Numbered from the stretch's first letter, positions 5,441 to 14,261 are shown. The stretch is 40,022 nucleotides of DNA from a bacterium (GCA_030649025.1 JAUSGO010000037.1:1-40022); one strand, 5' to 3'. The notes: a model not told the origin generated them from the sequence alone. Made by a program: numbers and translations.

Positions 5441-6708
5441 CAGCCGGTCTTGGCCGGTGGCAAAGCATTGGTCTTGCTGTCGGAGTTTTTCACGGAAAAA
5501 GGGATTCCGGCAATTGCGTTGTTGACGAGTTCTTCGTCAACAACAAAGCGTTCCGACGAATGATCCGGTAAATAAAACATCGCATCGCGCATAAAATCTT
5601 CCATAACTCCTCGAAGTCCCCTGGCACCGACTTTGCGCTTACAAGCCTCTGCGGCAATGATGTCCAATGCTCCTGCAGTGAACGTCAACTCCACATTCTC
5701 GGCGCGAAACATCGTTTTGTAGTACTTCGCCAGCGCGTCTTCCGGCTCGGTCAGAACCCGAATCAGGTCTTCCTTCGTCAGTTCATCAAGCACTCCGATG
5801 ATCGGCAGACGTCCAACGAATTCCGGGATCATGCCATACGCTATCAGATCGGTGGCATCAACCTCATGAAGCCAGGAGGTTTGCAGAGCCTCTGCTGATT
5901 TTTTTATCTTCTGGAGGAACCCCATTGATTTCTTACCACCCAGGCGTCCGGCGATAATTTTTTCAAGCCCGGTAAATGTGCCGCCGCAGACAAAAAGGAT
6001 GTTCGTAGTATTGATTTCCACATATTCGCCTTTGGGATTCTTGGGCCCGGCTTTGAAAGGAACGTTCGCAATCGTGCCTTCAAGGATCTTCAGCAATCCC
6101 TGCTGTACGCCTTCGCCAGACACGTCGCGCACTACGGATGAGCCGTCTCGTTTTTGTATCTTGTCTACCTCGTCAATATACACTATGCCCCTCTGCGCTT
6201 TCTCCACGTCTTCACCGGCGGCATGATACAGACGCAACAGAACACTCTCAACGTCTTCTCCGACGTATCCGGCCTCGGTCATGGTGTTGGCATCTGCCTC
6301 CGCAAACGGCACGTCCAACATTCTCGCCAGAGTTCTGGCAAGCAGGGTTTTTCCCGTTCCGGTGGGGCCGATAAGCAAAATATTTGCCTTGGAAATTTCA
6401 GGTGCCGGACCGAGCTTTAGCAGCTCCGTTCGCTTGAAATGATTGTTCACTTCCACGGCAAGCACCATTTTGGCCCGATCCTGCCCAACAACAAATCGAT
6501 CCAAAAACGCCTTGATCATCGAGGGCTTCGGGAACTTACACGGTGTGTAGTCCAGAAATCCGCTCACTTGATCATCGGCATTTTTATTGGCGACGATCAA
6601 GCACTCCCCGCAGATCCACTGGTTCTTTTCTTCGTTCACGGAAATAAGGTATCTGGCTTCTGAACAAAACACGCAATGAGGATCTTGAGAAGTGGTTTTT
6701 TCAAACAT
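5440..6708 (-). CDS. clpX: ATP-dependent Clp protease ATP-binding subunit ClpX
   Basis: This 422-residue AAA+ unfoldase recognises tagged proteins and threads them into ClpP; no clpP gene is in this window. The start is ATG 6708, chosen because GGAGGTG lies 4 bases upstream and the length then matches the family; the frame stays open for another 26 codons upstream. The N-terminal zinc-binding domain has C12, C15, C33 and C36. Walker A is GPTGTGKT (114-121), the pore loop GYVGED (147-152), Walker B IVYIDE (175-180). The sensor and C-terminal small domain are present (VGARGLRG near 360). Promoter at 6786-6814 and terminator at 5414-5440 make it monocistronic. Confidence 0.97.
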   Translation of the reverse strand: MFEKTTSQDPHCVFCSEARYLISVNEEKNQWICGECLIVANKNADDQVSGFLDYTPCKFPKPSMIKAFLDRFVVGQDRAKMVLAVEVNNHFKRTELLKLGPAPEISKANILLIGPTGTGKTLLARTLARMLDVPFAEADANTMTEAGYVGEDVESVLLRLYHAAGEDVEKAQRGIVYIDEVDKIQKRDGSSVVRDVSGEGVQQGLLKILEGTIANVPFKAGPKNPKGEYVEINTTNILFVCGGTFTGLEKIIAGRLGGKKSMGFLQKIKKSAEALQTSWLHEVDATDLIAYGMIPEFVGRLPIIGVLDELTKEDLIRVLTEPEDALAKYYKTMFRAENVELTFTAGALDIIAAEACKRKVGARGLRGVMEDFMRDAMFYLPDHSSERFVVDEELVNNAIAGIPFSVKNSDSKTNALPPAKTG

Positions 6709-6785
6709 AAAGCACCTCCGCTCATTCATTTCTATGGAATTATTAACGTACATAAGGCAAAAACCTTCGTTGATGCCTTCTTGCA

Positions 6786-6814
6786 AATGTATCCTAAATT
6801 TGCGATAATGTCAA
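6786..6814 (-). promoter_or_regulatory. clpX promoter
   Basis: On the - strand TTGACA (6814-6809) and TACATT (6791-6786) are spaced by exactly 17 bases. The promoter lies 77 bases upstream of the clpX ATG, giving a leader of about 70 bases with a strong Shine-Dalgarno. Confidence 0.75.
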
Positions 6815-6843
6815 CCCCAGCCCTAATTCTCGTTGGATAACTT

Positions 6844-6872
6844 TTGCCAGATAAGCCGAGGAAGTCTATAGT
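6844..6872 (+). promoter_or_regulatory. tsaD promoter, nearly leaderless
   Basis: TTGCCA (6844-6849) and TATAGT (6867-6872) are spaced by 17 bases. The tsaD ATG is at 6883, only 10 bases after the -10 box, so the message would have a leader of a few bases at most, in keeping with the lack of a Shine-Dalgarno there. Confidence 0.6.
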
Positions 6873-6882
6873 AATACATGCT

Positions 6883-7998
6883 ATGCAAACATCACGTCAC
6901 ATACTTGCGATTGAGACTTCGTGCGATGAGACGGCCGCCGCGGTTTTGGTGTTCTCAAAAACCAAAAGTCCGAGCCTTATCTCTAGCATCGTTTCCTCCC
7001 AAGTCAAACTCCACGCCAAATTCGGCGGCGTAGTGCCGATGCTTGCCGCGCGAGAACAGCAAAAGAACATCGAGCCGGTCATTGCCGAAGCACTGCGCAC
7101 GGCGCGCGTCAATCTTCAAGATATTGATTACTTCGCGATAACGCGCGGACCCGGGCTCATTCCTTCATTGCACGTCGGCGTGAACTATGCGCGTGCGATT
7201 TCTTTTTCCATGCAAAAGCCTCTTCTGGGAATTAATCACATCGAGGGACACATTTACTCGAATTGGTTATCACCAATTCGAGTAAATCCGAAATCCAAAA
7301 TCCGAAATTCCAAACAACAGCGGAGTGATATTCAAAAACCTATAAGCTATAAGCTAAAAGCTAAAAGCTTTCCCATTCTTAATCTTGTCGTATCGGGGGG
7401 ACACACGGAACTCATTCTGATGCGCGGACACGGAAAGTACGAAATTATTGGGGAGACGCTGGACGATGCCGCAGGAGAGGCATTCGACAAAGTCGCTCGC
7501 ATGCTGGGACTGCCCTACCCCGGAGGACCTGCGCTTGCACATATGGCTGAAAAAGGGAATCCTGCCGCATTCGCATTTCCCCGCCCGATGCTTGCGTCAA
7601 AGAATTTCAACTTCAGCTTTTCGGGGCTCAAAACCGCGGTGCTGTACACTGTGCAACAGATGAACAAAAAGCAAATAACAAATAGCAAGACCGATATATG
7701 CGCTTCTTTTGAACAGGCGGTTGTTGATACGCTGACAACAAAGACTATCCGCGCCGCAAAATTATACGGCGCGAGGGGTATTTTTATGGCCGGGGGCGTG
7801 TCGGCAAATAAAAAACTCCGAAAGGAACTTTCGGAGCAGGTCATCAAAGAACTTCCTGGCGTAGCATATCGTCATCCCGATTTAGCTTACACCGGCGACA
7901 ATGCCGCGATGATAGCGATGGCGGCATATTGGCATATCCTGCGGGGCACTAAGCAACCGCCGGAGGTTACCGCGGACGCGAATCTGCGAATTGTATGA
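6883..7998 (+). CDS. tsaD: tRNA N6-adenosine threonylcarbamoyltransferase TsaD
   Basis: TsaD transfers threonylcarbamoyl to A37 of ANN-decoding tRNAs, with TsaB and TsaE (not in this window). The start at ATG 6883 gives 371 aa; the in-frame TTG at 6844 is the -35 box. N-terminal ILAIETSCDET (7-17), metal-binding HIEGH (119-123), SGGHTEL (171-177), FSFSGLK (244-250), GGVSANKKLR (304-313) and TGDNAAMIA (337-345, metal-binding D339) are all intact. Between GHIYSNWL and FPILNLV, where ordinary TsaD has a loop of a few residues, there are about 33 extra residues (130-162, Lys/Ser-rich) encoded by repeat DNA. This loop lies on the surface in known structures, so activity is probably kept. Confidence 0.96.
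   Translation: MQTSRHILAIETSCDETAAAVLVFSKTKSPSLISSIVSSQVKLHAKFGGVVPMLAAREQQKNIEPVIAEALRTARVNLQDIDYFAITRGPGLIPSLHVGVNYARAISFSMQKPLLGINHIEGHIYSNWLSPIRVNPKSKIRNSKQQRSDIQKPISYKLKAKSFPILNLVVSGGHTELILMRGHGKYEIIGETLDDAAGEAFDKVARMLGLPYPGGPALAHMAEKGNPAAFAFPRPMLASKNFNFSFSGLKTAVLYTVQQMNKKQITNSKTDICASFEQAVVDTLTTKTIRAAKLYGARGIFMAGGVSANKKLRKELSEQVIKELPGVAYRHPDLAYTGDNAAMIAMAAYWHILRGTKQPPEVTADANLRIV
7252..7371 (+). repeat. Repeat DNA inserted in frame in tsaD
   Basis: Three parts are seen. First, a perfect 16-bp inverted repeat, ATTTACTCGAATTGGT (7252-7267) with its complement (7272-7287) around TATC. Second, AATCCGAAATCC-type short repeats (7286-7313). Third, tandem copies of TATAAGCTA and AAAAGCTA (7341-7370), the same AGCT-rich motif found between genes at 14259, 25819, 25891, 26519 and 29651. 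All stay in frame. Confidence 0.8.
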
Positions 7999-8002
7999 AA
8001 AA

Positions 8003-8023
8003 AAGTCCCGCCGAGACGGGACC
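8003..8023 (-). terminator. Terminator of the - strand gene at 8030
   Basis: GTCCCG (8005-8010) and CGGGAC (8017-8022) form the stem. The run of A ahead of it on the + strand (7998-8004) gives seven U on the - strand. It lies in the 31-base gap between two convergent genes and may serve tsaD weakly as well. Confidence 0.8.
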
Positions 8024-8029
8024 TGATAT

Positions 8030-8815
8030 TCACTTCCTTTTAAGCTGGTTGACGCGGTCTTGATAGATCTTGAGCAGGGCAAGGGCCGCCCGCTTTTTTA
8101 TTTCCTTCTCGACTTCGCAATCGGAGAAGTCCGCGATCTCCCGGCCCTCATTTTTTATGGAAAGGTCGAGCAAGCGCATGTCAAAACCAATGAGAGAGTT
8201 TTCCAGAAGCTCGGTAATGCGGCGGAGATGCACAACGGCTCCGGGAGAAGAAGCGACCCTGCCAAGATGGTGTCCCAGGCCCCACGTTATGAGCGCCTCA
8301 GCAAAATGGTCGAGCGCGCGAGCGTGGCTCGCGTCTTTTTCGAAGGATGACTTCAGCCACCTTCCGTAAACATCAAGCAGGTAATTTGCGACAAAACGCG
8401 GATATGGGGGCTTGGCGAGATTTTGCGGAACTCCTTTTATGAAAAGCGAGATGAGGAGCTCATGCAAACCGTTCCACCCGGGAAAGCGTCGAGCAACTTC
8501 CCTTAGCCAATGTTTGACAATGAGTTGTTGCGCGACCGCTGCCACGGCGTCATCCATGCTCCGGCCTATCTTTATGTAGAAGCGAACCCGGTGGTCCAAT
8601 ATCTCCTCCGGCGTGTGATCGCCTCTTTGAACGTACTGAACTTCCTCTTCATCGGGAATCTCTATTTTCGTTCCCGCATAAAGAAGCGACTCTGCTTCCT
8701 CACGGCTAAGTTGCCCGTCTCTCCACTGCCACTCAAGCCTTTCCCAGGTAAGCCTTGGAAAGCCCCGCTCCACCGAAAACTCCATATTCTTGAGTTGGAT
8801 CAAGTGTGCGAACAT
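8030..8815 (-). CDS. Hypothetical cytoplasmic protein, 261 aa
   Basis: The start is ATG 8815, picked because GGAGG lies 6 bases upstream; an upstream extension of 30 codons has no such site. I do not recognise the protein. It is soluble, with no signal peptide or membrane segment, and rich in Arg, Leu and Glu. The N-terminal 60 residues include ERLEWQWRDGQLSREEAESLL. Residues about 70-110 carry VRFYIKIGRSMDDAVAAVAQQ, and the C-terminal half is mostly helical with paired His (GLGHHLGRV) and a Lys-rich end. The coding character is good and it has its own terminator. Two hairpins lie in its likely leader (8894-8946). It is monocistronic, and its neighbours give no clue. Confidence 0.7.
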   Translation of the reverse strand: MFAHLIQLKNMEFSVERGFPRLTWERLEWQWRDGQLSREEAESLLYAGTKIEIPDEEEVQYVQRGDHTPEEILDHRVRFYIKIGRSMDDAVAAVAQQLIVKHWLREVARRFPGWNGLHELLISLFIKGVPQNLAKPPYPRFVANYLLDVYGRWLKSSFEKDASHARALDHFAEALITWGLGHHLGRVASSPGAVVHLRRITELLENSLIGFDMRLLDLSIKNEGREIADFSDCEVEKEIKKRAALALLKIYQDRVNQLKRK

Positions 8816-8893
8816 ACCGCTCCTCCTTTTCTGGCCGCCCTGTTCCGGGCAGCATGAGGATATATAGATTCGTCTCCTCCCGGGAGACACGGC

Positions 8894-8946
8894 CTTGTCC
8901 CGCATTGGACAAGCTTTTTCGGTTCTAAAAGAACTACCGAAAATTC
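8894..8946. promoter_or_regulatory. Two hairpins in the divergent intergenic region
   Basis: CTTGTCC (8894-8900) pairs with GGACAAG (8907-8913). Next to it TTTTCGG (about 8916-8922) pairs with CCGAAAA (about 8937-8943) around an inner TTC/GAA stem. They would fall in the leader of the - strand gene at 8815. A regulatory role is possible but unproven. Confidence 0.35.
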
Positions 8947-8967
8947 ATCATACTGCATAAAAAACCT

Positions 8968-8996
8968 TTGTCAATCGGAAAAAAATCTGTCATACT
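8968..8996 (+). promoter_or_regulatory. valS promoter, leaderless
   Basis: TTGTCA (8968-8973) and CATACT (8991-8996) are spaced by 17 bases. The valS ATG is at 9003, six bases past the -10 box, where transcription itself would begin. No Shine-Dalgarno precedes the ATG. Confidence 0.6.
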
Positions 8997-9002
8997 GCCT
9001 GC

Positions 9003-11123
9003 ATGCCCGAAGAGAAAGAAAAAAATGACTGGGGATCCTATGACCCCAAACAGCACGAGGATGCAATGTACAAACTCTGGGAAAAGGGCGGATTTTTTAA
9101 TCCCGATAATCTCCCCTCCGGCCACAAAAAGCCGTTCACCATCATGCTTCCGCCGCCAAATATCACCGGGTCCTTGCACATGGGACACGCCTTAAATGCG
9201 GCTATTCAAGATATTTTGATCCGCCTTAGGCGGATGCAGGGGTATCGTGCGCTTTGGGTTCCGGGGACCGATCACGCCTCCATCGCCACGCAGAATGTGC
9301 TTGAAAAAGAGTTGAAGAAAGAAGGCAAAACGCGGCACGACGTAGGTCGCGAGAAGTTTTTGGAGCTTTTCTGGGCATGGAAGGAAAAATATGGAAGCAC
9401 GATACTCGGACAGTTAAAAAAGCTTGGCGCGTCATGTGACTGGTCGCGACTCCGCTTTACCATGGATGAGGGGTACGCGAAAGCCGTTGAACACGCATTC
9501 CGCCACTATCACGAAAAAGGACTTATCTACAAAGGCAAGCGCGTTATTTCCTGGTGCGTGCGGTGTCAAACAAGCCTGTCGGACCTTGAGCTTGAATATA
9601 AAGAAGAAATGGGCACGCTCTGGTACATCCGTTATCCCATTACCGAACACGAGCGGGCGCTTGCAGGTAGGGAATTTTTGGTCGTGGCGACCACGCGTCC
9701 CGAGACGATGCTCGGGGATCAAGCGGTGGCGGTACATCCGGAAGACCGGCGCTACAAAGAACTTATCGGCAGAAGAGTCGTGTTGCCCATACAGAACCGA
9801 GAAATATCCGTCATCGGCGACGATGCGGTGGATAAAGATTTCGGCACGGGAGCGGTGAAGGTCACCCCTGCGCACGACCTGACAGACTATGAAATAGCCC
9901 AACGCCACAACCTTGAGCTTCGGCAGGTCATCGGCACAGACGGCAAGATGACGGCGCTAGCCGGTACAGAATATGCCGGTTCAAAGACCGCGGAGGCACG
10001 GGATCGGATAGTTGCCGCTTTAAAAGAACAGAACCTCCTGGAAAAAGAAGAGCCCTATCCGCATTCAGTGGCAATATGTTATCGCTGCAGCACCGTGGTG
10101 GAACCGATGCCTTCGGAACAGTGGTTCTTAAAAATGAAAGAACTCGCCAAGCTCGCGCATACCGCTGTAAAAGAAAAACGGGTGAAGTTCCACCCCTCGC
10201 GGTGGGAGGAAGTTTTTACCAAACGCCTGGAGAACGAACGGGACTGGTGTATCTCGCGACAGATATGGCTGGGACACCGCATACCCCTGGAAGGCGAGAC
10301 GGACACGTTCGACACGTGGTTTTCCTCCGCGCTTTGGCCGTTTGCAACTCTTGGCTGGCCAGAAAAGACGAAAGACCTTGAAACTTACTATCCAACCCAG
10401 ACTCTTTCCACCGCCCGGGACATCATAAATCTCTGGGTAAGCCGCATGGTATTTTCCGGTATGGAGTTTATGGGTCGGTGTCCGTTCGATGACGTCATCA
10501 TCCACGCAACAGTGCTAGCAAAAGATGGCAAGCGTATGTCAAAATCTCTGGGAACGGGCGTCGACCCCATGAAACTCATCGAGCAATATGGAGCGGACGC
10601 AACCCGATTCGGGCTGATTTGGATGTCGCTCGGGGGACAAGACATGAAGTTCGGAGAGGAACCTATTGTTGCGGGAAAGAAGTTCCTGAACAAAATATGG
10701 AATGCCGCACGTTTCGTTTCAACAAAAACGAATGATAATATCGAGCGCGGCTTTCCGGAAAAGCCGAGGTTGGTAGAGAATGCATCCATTATTGAATCCT
10801 TGCATCAGACCTCGGACGTCGTGACACGGTATCTGGAAGTTTATGATTTCGGACAAGCCCTACACGCCACGCATGAGTTCTTCTGGCACAGGTTCTGCGA
10901 CCAGTACATTGAGTGGACGAAAAAATCTCTCGGCGGGGATGCCGGAGACAAGAAGGATGATGAAGAGACTAAACAAGTACTTGGCGCCGTATTCGTATCT
11001 TCGCTCAAGCTATTACACCCCTTTATCCCATTTGCCACCGAGGCACTTTGGCAGCACATTCGGAAAACGGAATGGGAGGAGCAGCTCATGGTTGCGTCGT
11101 GGCCCTCCTCCATTCATACATAA
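9003..11123 (+). CDS. valS: Valyl-tRNA synthetase, compact form
   Basis: This class I synthetase charges tRNA-Val. At 706 residues it is much shorter than the usual 850-950. The HIGH motif is HMGH (59-62) in PPPNITGSLHMGHAL, and KMSKS is RMSKS (511-515). The editing domain includes TTRPETMLGD (about 230-240) and GTGAVKVTPAHD. Two Cys pairs, CVRC and CYRC, remain. After ISRQIWLGHRIP (about 418-429) the usual segment with a further zinc ribbon of roughly 30-40 residues is missing, and the chain goes directly to TDTFDTWFSS. The anticodon-binding domain is present, but the C-terminal coiled coil that touches the tRNA is absent. It stops 12 bases before prsW and is probably co-transcribed with it. 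Confidence 0.96.
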   Translation: MPEEKEKNDWGSYDPKQHEDAMYKLWEKGGFFNPDNLPSGHKKPFTIMLPPPNITGSLHMGHALNAAIQDILIRLRRMQGYRALWVPGTDHASIATQNVLEKELKKEGKTRHDVGREKFLELFWAWKEKYGSTILGQLKKLGASCDWSRLRFTMDEGYAKAVEHAFRHYHEKGLIYKGKRVISWCVRCQTSLSDLELEYKEEMGTLWYIRYPITEHERALAGREFLVVATTRPETMLGDQAVAVHPEDRRYKELIGRRVVLPIQNREISVIGDDAVDKDFGTGAVKVTPAHDLTDYEIAQRHNLELRQVIGTDGKMTALAGTEYAGSKTAEARDRIVAALKEQNLLEKEEPYPHSVAICYRCSTVVEPMPSEQWFLKMKELAKLAHTAVKEKRVKFHPSRWEEVFTKRLENERDWCISRQIWLGHRIPLEGETDTFDTWFSSALWPFATLGWPEKTKDLETYYPTQTLSTARDIINLWVSRMVFSGMEFMGRCPFDDVIIHATVLAKDGKRMSKSLGTGVDPMKLIEQYGADATRFGLIWMSLGGQDMKFGEEPIVAGKKFLNKIWNAARFVSTKTNDNIERGFPEKPRLVENASIIESLHQTSDVVTRYLEVYDFGQALHATHEFFWHRFCDQYIEWTKKSLGGDAGDKKDDEETKQVLGAVFVSSLKLLHPFIPFATEALWQHIRKTEWEEQLMVASWPSSIHT

Positions 11124-11135
11124 TCCTCCTCGTAT

Positions 11136-11873
11136 ATGGCTGCCGTCCTTTTTATAAAATTTTTTCCGCTCATCCTCATTGTCGTGGGACTTTTCCCCAG
11201 CGTTGTATGGCTGCTCGTATACCTTAGGGAAGACGCGCACCCCGAACCGAAAAAATCCATCTTAAAGATATTTCTGTGGGGCATGCTCGTAGCCCCATTC
11301 GCGGTACTCCTGCAATACCTTGCGCTTGCCTCCCTTGAATCCTCCGGCGTAGCGGGGGCGGCGGCCATTGGTCTTCTGGGACTTGCCGCCATCGAAGAGT
11401 ATCTGAAGTATCTGGTCGTAAAAACAGAGATAGAAGACGAGCCGGTTTTCAACGAACCTACGGACGCGGTCATATACATGATCATTGCGGCTCTTGGCTT
11501 TGCGGCCGTTGAAAACATTTCCATCGCATTTTCTCTCGCTCCTACGGGACAGCTGCAGACGCTCTCGGCAAATACCGGAAGTTTTCTCAACATCCTCAAG
11601 GTTCTGGGAGTGCGTCTCTTGGGGGCGACGCTGCTTCATGCGTTCTCTTCAAGCATAGTCGGTTATGCGTTGGCCAGGCGTGTTTTTGCCAAACGCGGGA
11701 TGTGGATAATCCCCCTGGGACTTGTGGGGGCCACTCTGTTGCACGCCTTGTTCAATTATCTTATACTTCAGAGTAGCGAGGTCCGCGGTGTTGCATTTAT
11801 TCTTGCGGCCGCCACCATGACCGGAGCCATCATTTTCATCTTCAAAAGGGTTGGGCGCATGCAGGCCTCATAA
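11136..11873 (+). CDS. PrsW-family intramembrane metalloprotease
   Basis: This 245-residue polytopic membrane protein has about seven hydrophobic segments. The conserved marks of the PrsW (M82, CPBP-related) family are present: the EE of AAIEEYLKY (E87, E88), NEPTDAVIY (106-114), ALGFAAVEN (119-127), HAFSSSIVGYALA (168-180) and HALFNYL (203-209). In Bacillus PrsW begins the cleavage of the anti-sigma factor RsiW; here no anti-sigma gene is adjacent, so the substrate is unknown. It follows valS by 12 bases. The family call is good; the gene name prsW would overstate the function. Confidence 0.85.
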   Translation: MAAVLFIKFFPLILIVVGLFPSVVWLLVYLREDAHPEPKKSILKIFLWGMLVAPFAVLLQYLALASLESSGVAGAAAIGLLGLAAIEEYLKYLVVKTEIEDEPVFNEPTDAVIYMIIAALGFAAVENISIAFSLAPTGQLQTLSANTGSFLNILKVLGVRLLGATLLHAFSSSIVGYALARRVFAKRGMWIIPLGLVGATLLHALFNYLILQSSEVRGVAFILAAATMTGAIIFIFKRVGRMQAS

Positions 11874-11963
11874 GTAATTTTTTTGAGCATATTAAAAATA
11901 CTTTTACATTAAACTTAATAAGGCTTGCGATGTGGCTATAGTCATATCACGGTCTCTAATGGA

Positions 11964-12416
11964 ATGAAAAAATCTTTTTTTGATAAACTCACCGGTAGCA
12001 CAAAAGTCGAGGATCAGGAGGGTCCCGAGATCTCCGGCGGAGAGGAAGGGGCGGAGGGATCTCGCGGAGCAGAGGCCGAAACGGGAGAGGGACAACTCAC
12101 CATTGATGTATATCAAACGGAGAGCGATATCGTGATCAAATCCACCGTTGCGGGAGTTTCCGCGGACGACATTGACATCACTATAACCAATGATATGGTG
12201 ACGATCCGAGGGAAAAGGGAGCGTGACGAGGAAGTTCCGCAGGAGCATTACTACTACCAGGAATGCTACTGGGGTCCGTTCTCGCGCTCGGTGATCTTGC
12301 CGGTCGATATTGATGCCGAACGGATCGATGCCTCAATGAAAAATGGTATTTTAACCATCAGGCTCCCGAAAATAGAGAAGGAAAAAACAAAGAAGTTAAA
12401 GGTTCGGGTTGGATAA
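11964..12416 (+). CDS. Hsp20/alpha-crystallin small heat-shock protein
   Basis: This 150-residue ATP-independent chaperone holds unfolding proteins. I start it at ATG 11964 (MKKSFFDKL), as the 13 codons before it look unrelated. The N-terminal arm (about 1-45) is acidic and Gly-rich. The alpha-crystallin domain (about 50-140) has LTIDVYQTESDIVIKSTVAG, DITITNDMVTIRGKRE, then the strand pair ending in GILTIRLPK. The C-terminal IxI-type tail is modest (KKLKVRVG). A promoter is uncertain: TATAGT is seen at about 11935, without a clear -35. It is monocistronic, with a strong terminator at 12438. Confidence 0.92.
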   Translation: MKKSFFDKLTGSTKVEDQEGPEISGGEEGAEGSRGAEAETGEGQLTIDVYQTESDIVIKSTVAGVSADDIDITITNDMVTIRGKRERDEEVPQEHYYYQECYWGPFSRSVILPVDIDAERIDASMKNGILTIRLPKIEKEKTKKLKVRVG

Positions 12417-12437
12417 ACAACCGATACCAAGAACATG

Positions 12438-12468
12438 AAAAACACCCCGCCATAGCGGGGTGTTTTTT
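12438..12468 (+). terminator. hsp20 terminator
   Basis: AACACCCCGC and GCGGGGTGTT form a perfect hairpin with loop CATA (12451-12454), flanked by A and T runs (stem 12438-12450 with 12455-12467). It is bidirectional in form. Confidence 0.9.
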
Positions 12469-12524
12469 GATGCCTTTGGGGTATCCGGGAAAGTGAAAAT
12501 GCCGTATACTCATATATGTAATAT

Positions 12525-14261
12525 ATGATGCATATGCATAGGAAATTGGGACTGAAGAATAATACATTCTCAAGACGGACGTTCCTTGTCGGCATCGCCG
12601 TATTCTTTTTGGCATGCCTTCTGCCTCTCTGCAGCATATTTGCATATTTTGCATATACCAGAAATAGATTTCTTGCCGGCGTTTCTATAAGCGGAATAAG
12701 CGTGGGAAGAAAAACAACGACGCAAGCGCGAGACATGCTTGAGAATCGCCTGAGGCTATTCTCCCTGCGTATGGAGCTTGCGCCCGACGCTCTTCTGGAA
12801 AAGAGCGGGAAACCGGAGAAAATAGTCCTCGGATCGTTGAGAGAATTAGGGGTTTCTGTATTGTTTGACGACGCATTGCATGACGCTTTCGCAATCGGAC
12901 ATCGGGGAAGTTTTTTGAACGATCTTCGTGAAACGCTCGCGCGGAAAGGAAGATCCTCAAACATCCCATTGCGCATCGCGCATGATGACAATATTCTTAG
13001 AGCGTACCTCCTGGAAAAATTCGGCGGAACACGAGAGATGCCCGCAACGAATGCAACGGTCTTTTTCAAAGAAAACAGGATTATGGTGACGCCCTCCCGG
13101 GACGGCAGCATCATCGATCGCGTTCGCCTGAAAGAAGCTCTTGCCGAGCGCCTCGCTACACTTCAGGACTTGCCGATCATTCTGGAGATCGTTCCCGATA
13201 GACCGCGTATCGATACCCGAGACGCGAAGGAAATCGCTTCTCGCGTTGAAAATATTCTCGGGTCTGCTCCGTATTTTCTTTTCGGCAATAATAAGCGCCT
13301 TGCCGTTCCCGATTCACAATTGCGAGAATGGATAAATTTTATACATAATCCGAGTAACATAGAAGTTGTCTTTTCGCGAGAAGCGATAGAAGAATATTTA
13401 TTAAGCATCTCTCCTTCCATGGCTCGGGAGGCGCGGGACGTTACACTCGGTGCGGACGCAAACGGCGTCATGTTCGTCGCATTGCCCTCCGAAAATGCCC
13501 TGCGACTCAACATACAGAAAACCGCCGGAGAAATGACATCTCACTTTGAAAAAATGAAACGCAACATTTCCGTAATAATGGACGAGACGCCGGCTCACAT
13601 CAATGAACTGCTTTTGAAAGAACGCAACATTACGCATCTTGTGGGCCGGGGAGAATCCAGTTTTGCGGGGTCTCCAAAAAACCGCATACAGAACATACGG
13701 GTCGCCTCAGAAAAATACCGGGGCATGTTCATAGAACAGGGGGAGGAATTCTCTTTTAATGCACATCTGGGCGATATCGACGCGGCGGGCGGATACGTGC
13801 CGGAACTGGTCATTAAAAACAATAAACTTATCCCCGAATACGGGGGCGGCATTTGCCAGGTATCGACCACCCTGTTCCGCGCGGCGGTATGGGCGGGTCT
13901 GAAGATCACAAAGCGCGCCAACCACTCCATCCCCGTACGCTACTATGGCGCTCCGGGCTTTGACGCGACCGTTTATCCGCCAAGCCCCGACCTTGCGTTC
14001 GTAAACACCGCAACGGGCACCTTGTTCATACAACCGCGCATCGAGGGCACGAAACTGGCATTCGAACTTTATGGACAACGAAGCGAAAAAGAAGTGAAGG
14101 TTGAGGGGCCGCGCGTCGTGGAATCCAAGCGCGACGGAAGCATACGCACCGTAGTTACTCAAAAGGTCTTTGAGGGAGGAGTCCTTGTGCAGCAAAAATC
14201 TTTCTGGTCCCTGTACAAATCTCCCGAACTCTATAAGATAGAGCGAAATCCTCTTGAATAG
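12525..14261 (+). CDS. VanW-family membrane-anchored protein with PG-binding-4-like domains
   Basis: This 578-residue protein begins with a cluster of Met codons (12525, 12528, 12534), any of which could be the start. A basic N-terminus and one membrane segment (about 18-45) anchor it facing outwards. Two repeats of a peptidoglycan-binding-4-like domain span about 55-190 and 200-335 (the first includes AGVSISGISVG). The VanW domain (about 365-505) has EFSFNAHLGD, YGGGICQVSTTL and ANHSIPVRYY. A G5-like strand region ends the chain. The family often accompanies cell-wall synthesis and glycopeptide resistance loci, but no resistance genes are here. The stop codon is the first base group of an AGCT-type repeat. 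Confidence 0.9.
   Translation: MMHMHRKLGLKNNTFSRRTFLVGIAVFFLACLLPLCSIFAYFAYTRNRFLAGVSISGISVGRKTTTQARDMLENRLRLFSLRMELAPDALLEKSGKPEKIVLGSLRELGVSVLFDDALHDAFAIGHRGSFLNDLRETLARKGRSSNIPLRIAHDDNILRAYLLEKFGGTREMPATNATVFFKENRIMVTPSRDGSIIDRVRLKEALAERLATLQDLPIILEIVPDRPRIDTRDAKEIASRVENILGSAPYFLFGNNKRLAVPDSQLREWINFIHNPSNIEVVFSREAIEEYLLSISPSMAREARDVTLGADANGVMFVALPSENALRLNIQKTAGEMTSHFEKMKRNISVIMDETPAHINELLLKERNITHLVGRGESSFAGSPKNRIQNIRVASEKYRGMFIEQGEEFSFNAHLGDIDAAGGYVPELVIKNNKLIPEYGGGICQVSTTLFRAAVWAGLKITKRANHSIPVRYYGAPGFDATVYPPSPDLAFVNTATGTLFIQPRIEGTKLAFELYGQRSEKEVKVEGPRVVESKRDGSIRTVVTQKVFEGGVLVQQKSFWSLYKSPELYKIERNPLE

Noticed and set aside
11925-11963. Upstream start for the Hsp20 gene
   Set aside because: The extra 13 residues are unlike Hsp20 N-termini and overlap the likely -10 region; ATG 11964 is preferred.
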